Source: Epinephelus fuscoguttatus (lineage: Eukaryota; Chordata; Actinopteri; Perciformes; Serranidae). From it: 64,000 bases of DNA. The stretch's first letter is position 1, and every line of letters starts with the position of its first letter. Location of the stretch: positions 30,360,543 through 30,424,542 of the forward strand of contig NC_064754.1 of the NCBI RefSeq assembly GCF_011397635.1. The letters are read 5' to 3'. Shown one piece after another: positions 52,401 to 61,400 of this stretch. Made by a program: the position numbers and the translations under genes. A model generated the notes under the pieces. The model had not been told where the DNA came from. It did not search any database and saw only the letters and a program-made list of their open reading frames with translations.

Positions 52401-55400
52401 CCAATGTTTCATGACATCACAGTGATCTTGACCTTTAACCACCAAATTTGAATCAGTTCATTCTTGAGTCCAAGTGGACGTTAGTGCCAAATTTGAGGAA
52501 ATTCCCTCAAAGCCCTCTTGAGATATTGTGTTCACAAGAATGAGACAGACACAGGATCACAGTGACCTTGACCTTTGACCATCAAATTCTAATCAGTTTG
52601 CCTTTGACTCAAAATGAATGTTTGTGCCAAATTTGAAGAAATTCCTTTGAGGTGTTCTTTAGATATTGCGTTCATAAGAATGAGGCGGAAAAGGTCATTG
52701 TGACCTTTGACCACCCAGATCTTATCAGTTCATTGTTGAGTACAAGTGGATGTTTGTGCCAAATTCAAAGAAAATCTCTTAAGGCATTCTTGTAATATTG
52801 CGTTCATAAGAATGGGATGGACAGACGGACTATGGCTATCGCTAGCACAGAGGGGTAAAAACTCCACAGGGATCCCTTGACCTGCTAAGTACACCGTTAT
52901 TATCACTGATAAGGCTGATGGCCAAACCTACAAAAATAAAAACCTCTTACCTTGAGCACCAGTATGAACAACAGCAAGGCAGACATGGCTGTGTACATCT
53001 GACTCTGTCTGGCCAGGGGGTAGAAGTCAGTGAATGCGTCCCGTGGGTGCTTCAAGTACGACGCCCACTGCTGCGTGGCCATGGTGCAGCGGCTCAGGTG
53101 CAGCCCGCACACTGAGGCTGCCAGAGCCAGTTTGCAGATGCCCAGGAGTCTCCAGGTTGACAGCAGGTACACATATCCCTCTCTGAGGAAGCCCAAGATC
53201 CCCCGCACCAGGAAATACAACACCAGGGCGAGGAGGACGATCTGGAAAATGGGAAACATTAAATTGGAAACATGTCGCCAAAGTAACACAACCAAGGACA
53301 GGGGAAAAAATTCTGGTAAAGCTTGGCGGCAGGTAGTTTTTGTCATCATTGACAGTGTCAGAGAGGGTTGCTAAGGGTTACCATGAGAAGCAGCTGCAGG
53401 TCCAGGCCTGTGATTGGCCACAGAGTAATGACAATGAGGTCAAGGCTGGACTGGGCACGCTCAGAAACTGGAAACTCAAACAGGAAGGAGAAGACAGCCA
53501 GGAGGTTTGTGTTGATGTTGTAGAGCGAGAACTCCACAAACACAGCTCGGGTGCTGCGAACACACACACACACACACACAGACACACACACACAGACACA
53601 CACAAACAAGTACACACTTAATGGACTGTGATACGATCAGGAGTCAAGAAAGTTCACGGTCACTTCCTGTTTTGGTTACCTCTCTAGTTTGGAACCAAAT
53701 TTAATATGCTATTTATCTAATTCAAGCTGGGTGTTCCCTTCACATTAAGTTTGATTTGATATGAGATATAAAAACTCGTTTTTGTTCAACAGACACAGTT
53801 TAGTGTGCTGTCAGAGACCTTCTTATTGACTCTCAGTTGCTCCCCTCTGAATATTTGCAACCTGATACCAAATGTGGTATTAACAGGAATCCAGTTTTGT
53901 TTGTGCCATCAGTTAGTATCCTCAGAACAATTGCTGAAAGCCAGAGCACATTCTCAGCACATTCTTTACTGCATTGTTTCTACGTTTTATTTGAATATTT
54001 GATGTTTTCATGTGCAACTTTTAAATGACTGCGGGCTGAAAGACAAATTGTACTTCAGGGAGAATCAAACTGCACTCGCAGATTTATAAAGCCACGAGTA
54101 CCCATGGTTCTGTTTGGTTCCAATCATTGTGAAACTGTGTGCACGAGCCCAATTTTTACTCCCTTGCATCTGGCCCCTCGACTTTGGAGCAGCGTGGCCA
54201 GTGAGATCAGTGAGCAAACTTTAAAAACATAAAAAATTATATCACATAAAACCGTTTTAATTGGTTTGATTGCCTTTGCTTTTGGATTTAATATCTGTCA
54301 GGGCACTCGGATGTTATTCTTCTGTTCTTTTTTTTCAACTTGGATTTAAAATTTCTGCATTTCTCAGTTTTTTCCACTCGTCTTTCCACTTTCACTACCT
54401 GTAGTCGAGCCAGTGCAGCTGCTGCAGCTGCTGTAGCGAGGCAGAGGCCTCCTCCAGGCTTCTGTTCAGCTGGTGGACCACATCTCCACTGTTATACACA
54501 CTCATCTGGCCCAAACGCCACGCCCTGGAAAGACGAGTAGGAGGAGACACAGCGGAGAGAAAAAACAACAACATATTAATGAAGACCAGATGTTAAATAG
54601 ATACTGATCTGAGTTAACTCACAGCCTGCTTGGTTAAAACCAGGCTTTCACTGGTTTCCTTACCAGTTTGTATCGCTAGCTCCGAAAGCAGTGAAATTCT
54701 CAGCGTCTTTGATCAGAGATGGAACCGTGCCCTCTCCCCATACGCTGTCTCCTGCTCTGAAACCACCTGCAACTAGAAGAAAAAGTAAAGTTCTAACAAG
54801 ATCAAGCCAGATTAAATTCTATGTATTAAATCAGTTCTTAGAAGAGTACATTCAAACATGAAAGAGAATAGAGTAACTCGAGATGCTGAACATTAAAAAT
54901 TTCATACAGTTGACTCAATATTATTGGAAAAAAAAAAAGAAAGACAGACACCTGTCTCCAAAAACATCTTTCATGTGTACAGATTCAGTGAGCTAGTGAG
55001 GCTTTCTTGTTTCTTCTGATCAATGGAGCCTCAATGTCAATCTCAAGCTCCCACAAGTTCACAACAAACATACAGACAGCAAAAGTATTTTAATCTCACC
55101 TTTCAGATCACGGATCTGACGGAGCCTCAGCGTGCCGAGCAGCAAGCTTCCTGTGTCCCTCAAGAGGGCAGAGTCATCTAGTAGCCGTGGCAACAGCGAC
55201 TCATTCAGCCACACCAGAACATCATCTCGACTGAAAGATTAAATGAGAGGATTTGAATATATTCATACATCTTTCGTGTTTGTCATATGCTAAATTACAG
55301 TGTGGTCACAATGTTGGATCAACATTTGCTGACAAGATCTTACAGCGTGTTTGTGTGCATGTACTGAGTACCCCCCCTCCCCCCTACTGATGTTTCTTTG

Positions 55401-58400
55401 TTGTTTATTCTTCCTTTTGTGCCAGGGGACCAAAGAAATCCACACTACAAATAAATAACTGTTTTCAAGTTATTCAGCTCTCCATTACACAGCTTTTGAA
55501 TGAGCACAAATTTGTAAAACCATTTTTAAAATGACCTTTCACAAGAAAAACATGAAAAAAACAACTGCTTCAAAAGCCTTTTACTATAAATAAAATGTCA
55601 TAGTTCCCTCTGGAATATCTATTTTATAATGCTGTGGAAACAACAGTTCTGCTTCAAACGGCTGTATTGATTCGAGTTTCTTGCTAAAAACATTTTACAA
55701 GGCTACATTTGAACATATTGTGAGGACTTTATAATTTACCTTCACCCAATAGTCATTTTTACTGAATAGAGCTTAAACACATCATAATGAAACTCAAGGC
55801 AACCTCCGTCAGTGGTTATTTGCGACCACCAGCTACTAACAACGAACTTTAACTAGCTCTCCTTCTGCCGGTTTTTTGCAGGGATTTTTCGATCACAATG
55901 TAAAAGTTTAACAGGGAAACAAAACAGTGCACCCCCTCAACGCATGGATACCAAGGTTACTGTGTCCTTTAGTCCTAGTGGCGCCTTAGGAAAGATCTCT
56001 TTTTGTCCCAAATACGTTTTCTATTGTTTTGGGATGACGGGACACTGTTAATCTTGAGTCCTGCTTTTTAGCCTGCACAAAAATGTCGTGACACAACGGA
56101 AAAACATCAGTCAGCAAGGCAAATATTAGTCAATACCGATGTGCAGCCGATAAATCAGTGCATCCCTACTTTTATATTTATTTATTTATTACAAACAAGA
56201 ACAAGAGCTTATTGGAAATCAACATGAATAAACATATAAAAATATAATTTTATGTTACCTTAATGTTCTCCATGTACACTCCTCTTTACCATACCCATCA
56301 ATGCTCTAGCATCGTACTGTGATGATGACTCATCAAGGTGAACTGCATTACTAGTACTACAGGTGGTATGTTATATCTATGTGTATGCTTTTTTTTTTAC
56401 AGGGGGTGGAGGGGTGGGGGCTCCTTGGCACCCTTGGCAGCCGCCTATGCCACCTATAGGTAGATCTGCTACTGCACCAAGGATCTGCTCTACGTTGAAC
56501 ACACAAAAAATGTGGACAGTTTGTTTGAGCAAATGTTTCCCCTCTTGTTCTCTTTGGGTTTGAGGAGAATGACGCAACCAGTCGCAGGAGCACACAAGAG
56601 AAACACACTTCACACAAGACAGACCCACAGAAGGTCACCTTTGTAAAATGAAATGCCTCAATCTCAATGGAACAAATAAATAAAGGGTTGACATTTTTCA
56701 AAAGATGATTCACATTATTGAAGTTCGTGCGTGTGTGTGTGTGTGTGTGTGTGTACCTGCTGATGTTGTGGTACTCAGGTGTGTGTAGTGCTCGCTGCAG
56801 CTGAGTGCGCAGTCTCAGGCTGTGTGTGTCTTTGGCCGAGTCAGAGTAGTTGAGAAGCAAAACCACCAACAGGAAAAACATGTAAACCAGGAAATTCTGA
56901 AAATAAAAAGCAACAATTCTGTTAACAAACAAGAAATGGAGCTCTAAATGTCGACAGCACGGTAAAGACACAGAGAAAATCTCCAGCATCATCACTCTAA
57001 CCTTGCACGTCTCTCTTTACAACTCACCTTCAGCATGGTGTGCAGCATGTGGACCTTGCGGGCCTGGTGTCGAGCCTGAGACAGAGCGAAGCCCTGAGGC
57101 GGTCTCACCCTGGGGACCCGTTGGACCACTCTCTCCACACGGGGGAACTCCACCAGCACATCCTGGTCCTCTGGACGCAGGCGAAGCACACACACTGCAT
57201 AGTAAACTGCCTCACACAGCACCTGTGGGGCAGAGGACGGAGGGAGCACAGAGCTGTTAGGTTGGGAAACTCTTTCAAAAGTCAAGAGGTTGTTGAATTT
57301 ACTCGACCCAAAAGTTAAAGTAGGAAAACCTCAGCTGAGATACAAAATGTTAACATGACCAAAGCCAAACAGGAATTCAACCAAAAGAACATTAAGATGT
57401 GAGCAGTAAACTCCAGCTTTTCAGGAGCAACTTGAAGTCAGCACATTTTATCTCGATCTTCAGCTGTGTATTCACCCACTAGTTGCTACCTTTGTCTGTA
57501 AAGGTGTCTGAAAAGTTCAAGAACATTTGAAAGCTCAGAGCCTCTTGGCTGAAATAAGCTTCCTTCAGAGGCTGAAAACGTGGTTGATGAGAGTGGTTGA
57601 GAGTGAACCAAAACTTGTTGCAGGTCCTAAGACCAAAACAATGAGCTGGAAGAAACTGAAAAGCTCAGTAGAGCTGAGAGGAACTGCAGAGTCTGGTGAT
57701 AATTCTCTGTGGGTTCTTCACTACAAGAGATCTTTCAAATTTCAAATTACTCATTTGATGTGTTGTTAATATAAAAATCTTGACTACTGCAGGTGGCACG
57801 GTAATGTAGTGGTTAGCATTGTCACCTAACATCAAGAGGAGTCCCTCTGTGTGGAGTTTGTATGTTCTCCCTGTGTCAGTGTGGGTTTTCTCTGGGTACT
57901 CCAGCTTCCTCCCACAGTCCAAAGACATGCAGGTTAATTGGTGGCTCTAAATTGCCCATAGGTGTGAGTGTGAATGGTTGTCCGTCTCCATGTGTCAGCC
58001 CTGTGATAGTCTGGCGACCTGTCCAGGGTGTACCCTGCCTCTGGCCCAATGTCAGCTGGGATAGACTCCAGTCCCCCCGCGACCCTCAAGAGGATAAGCG
58101 GTTACCGAATATGAATGAATGATTATGTTTTTTGCTTTAACTTGTTATGAAATAAACATTGATTGCACAATGTAATGACTATAAAATTATGACACCATAT
58201 CCGTTAAGACTGGTTCTCATTACGACTTGCTTTTACTCTGCAATTCTGTCTGCCATCAGGTACGACCTAATGGGAAAATGAAGGCTTGATATACAGCACG
58301 GCACAAAGAAAGTGTGTCGATCATTGCGCAATCAAACCAGAGAGAGAATTGCACTTTGTTTTCGCCAGTAGCTATCAGAAGATATCCCCAGTTACCGATA

Positions 58401-61400
58401 AGTAACAGTTGAAGTTTCTTGCAGTTACTATTCCCAGTAGTGGGAATGGTGTGAAGTAACTGTGGAAACTGTGGGTGTTGCTGGGCTCTGAGAAAAACAG
58501 AAAGCAATCAGGTTGTCTTTTTGAGCTGCACTACAATAATACCACATGGAAACACTATGGGAGAAAGTTGAAAAATTCTCTCCTCTTAAAACAAATAAAA
58601 ACAACATCTACATTCACATCATGTATGTGAATGTAGAAAAGAGCATGTGTGTGTGAGGTAAACCAGCATCTCTGAGAATAAATGTGTGTTTCTGTGTGTT
58701 TACCTTGACTGGCTCCAACAGCAGGCAGGAACACAGGAAACTGGCAAAACAGGAGATGAGCCACATCATGGCCATGTTGTCACTGAACCCGTGACCAGCC
58801 CATATCGAAACGCCATTGGCCAGAGCGATCCCTGCCCAGCTGCCCCACAGGGCTGCACGTCCACACCAGGGAGGAAACCGTCTTGGACGACACACGTCTG
58901 TCACAACTGGATAGTAAAAAATAAATTAATTAATATAAAAAAAGTTGTAAAACAGAGTAGTGTAGAAAGAGGAACAGAGAGGACATGAAGGTCTCAGAGA
59001 TAAGACAAAGCAGATAGAAGACAGAAAGCAGTAGACCTCTGAGAGCTTATTATTTCTCAACAGTTCCTCAACAGTTCAGATGTTAGGAATGTGCATTTTT
59101 AATAACCTAGGCTGATAAATATTTGAAGGTTTTTTCACACTTCACAAAAGGAAGTGTGTTCTTACAAACTTTCTTTACCCACAAGGACTCCAAAGTCCAC
59201 TCAATGAACACAGTCACTAACAAAGTTTCCCAAAGAAGATTAAATGATGCTGTCAGGACTTTGGACCCAGTGCCTCAGTGCCATTTACTCTTTTCTCTGA
59301 CAACAAAGGACTTGTTTTGCTTATTAAACATTCAGGCAGCAAAATGACGGCATGATGTATATACTCTGGTTTCACATCAAAACACAGCTATAATGGCTTA
59401 GACACTCAGCCGCCAGCACTGGGCTCATTACTGAATGAAAGTAAACCCAACTTACTCATCTTTCTTTTTTAAAAGTAACAATCAATCTTTGCTCTTTACA
59501 GGACGACAGTTACAAGACTTATCCTAAAAATCATGGGTGATTCATGTGTCCCGTGTCAAGAGCAAAAGCAGAACAGTTTGTAGATAATTGATCTATGAGG
59601 AAAATGACTGTCAGATGCCCTTTAAAGTCTTATTACGAGATCCTTTACAAGGACTATGTCGTTGTGATGGTATTTAAGATTTCATGTAATTGGCAGAATA
59701 AAGATTATTTTTTGCCCCTGCATTCAATTTACAATCAACAACAGGACCATTATCACAAGGACAATATAGGCGTACAGTATTTATGAAACAGCTAAAAGGG
59801 ACATTTTGGAATTAAGTTAAAGATAAAACAAAAAATCCACAGATTTTACTCTTTGAATAAAAGTTATTTATCCTATTATTAATGTGAAAATGCTCCTAAA
59901 TTAACTGAGAACCAGGTCTCTGTGTGATTGTACAAGATTCCATTGGTCACAATGTGAGGCAGTATGTTTTACTATTTGCCTTTGACTTAAACATTTGGTA
60001 ACATGTTTTTGTTTTCATTTATCAGGGGTGCAAACAATAAAAATAAAACCTGGCATTGATTTTGTTTCCAGTCCCTTTCCTTAAATCTTTACAACTCACA
60101 CGTGTTGCGTAAGATTTGTTACAAAATGAGCCTCGTCATATGTTTTCAATGAAACAGCTCATCGACCAGCAAACGAAATTTTTCTCCACTTTGGGTTTGG
60201 TTTTATTTTTCTTTCCAATCCAGCCAGCATCCTATTATTTAATCTCTATTCAAATATTATTGTAAAATGTGAGTTTAATGTGATGGTTTCTTTAAAGCAT
60301 GAACAATATGAAAGATTTACGGTTGATCCTTGTGTCTGGTTCTTCCTGCTCTGAGCATACATGTGAATAATTATATGATCATTTGAGAGTTATTAAATGT
60401 TACACTTACACTTCACAGTATGTAGGATGTTATTCTCTATAAATATGCCTCATTCTTTGCACTTTGCAAATAATTTTTTACTCTAAATTGGCTCTTTAGA
60501 GACTTCTTAACGTATTTCACTGCTGTAAAGATGTTTTTTCCCCAACACTAGGGCTGTCTATGCTGTAATAAGACACAAATACTTTTGAATTTGGTGCTAC
60601 ATGACTAGGGAAAAAGGCTGTGGCATTTGCTTTTGCTCAGTATGTAGAAAACCTGCAACTAATGCTCCGGCTGGTGATGTAATCTGAGTTGCCTGTCCGT
60701 AAACAATATGGCGCCCAGCTAGTATAAAAACGATCTTGTTCTACAGTTAAACATCAAGATATGATATGTTTCTAGAGACATTTTAGGCAAGCAGTAACAG
60801 AATGTTGATTTACATTTGATCAGCAATGCCTTGTTTTACTGCTTGATCTCAGTATGTCGAGCCTTCATTTTCACAATAGAGAAAACAGTATGGCGCCCAC
60901 TTGCTAAATATGTGTGAAGTTTTTCTATTTAATAGTATGCACCATTGAGGATAACACATTCGAAAATGTTTTATGTCTGCATAATGACAATAAAGTTCTT
61001 GAATCTTTGAACAAGTTCTCGAATTACAGCCAAACAGTGCACTAAAAGATGTTATTGAAAACATTTTAGGCAAGAAATACAGCAGAATCTTGGTTTATGT
61101 TTGGTCAGCACTGCCTAGTTTTACTGTTTGATTGGAGTTTGGGCTGACTATGAGAGAAAGAGAAACAGGGGCCGCTCTCTCTTTTGACTTCTTCTATACT
61201 ACTATAATATATTTTTATACTCTCTATGTCTGTGGTGGCAGGCATATGAAAACAAGTACAATCTGTAGTTCTAGCAACAGCCCTTGAGCCAGCAAAAATC
61301 CGCTGGATGACACAAAACGCATCATCCAGGAAATGTGAGCTTGAGAGATGAGCAGGGAGATTTGGGTGCTAGTTACATGGAGGGAAGCGCTAAGATAACT

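Larger units (their letters stand above)
49658..52950. other. pkd1 intron (3.3 kb) before exon 49657-49523
   Basis: This is the longest pkd1 intron in the window. It contains transposon copy B (50139-50618) and a tandem repeat tract (about 52410-52830). The middle (about 50650-52300) is AT-rich and unassigned. Confidence 0.5.

Noticed and set aside
53559..53610. CRISPR-like or regulated direct repeats
   Set aside because: It is simple CA/CAGA microsatellite sequence. No spacer-repeat structure exists anywhere in the window.
54773..55099. A hidden mini-exon carrying the missing TOP-domain cysteine
   Set aside because: No AG...GT segment with a plausible peptide was seen on the minus strand, and the flanking exons already join in phase. 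RNA evidence could still overturn this.
56357..56995. A 212-codon minus-strand frame as one protein
   Set aside because: Only 56896-56757 is a pkd1 exon. The remainder is intron, including a translated CA repeat.
60785..61150. Local tandem duplication created in place
   Set aside because: The two similar segments differ a lot and look like two members of one dispersed fish repeat, so a local duplication is not needed.
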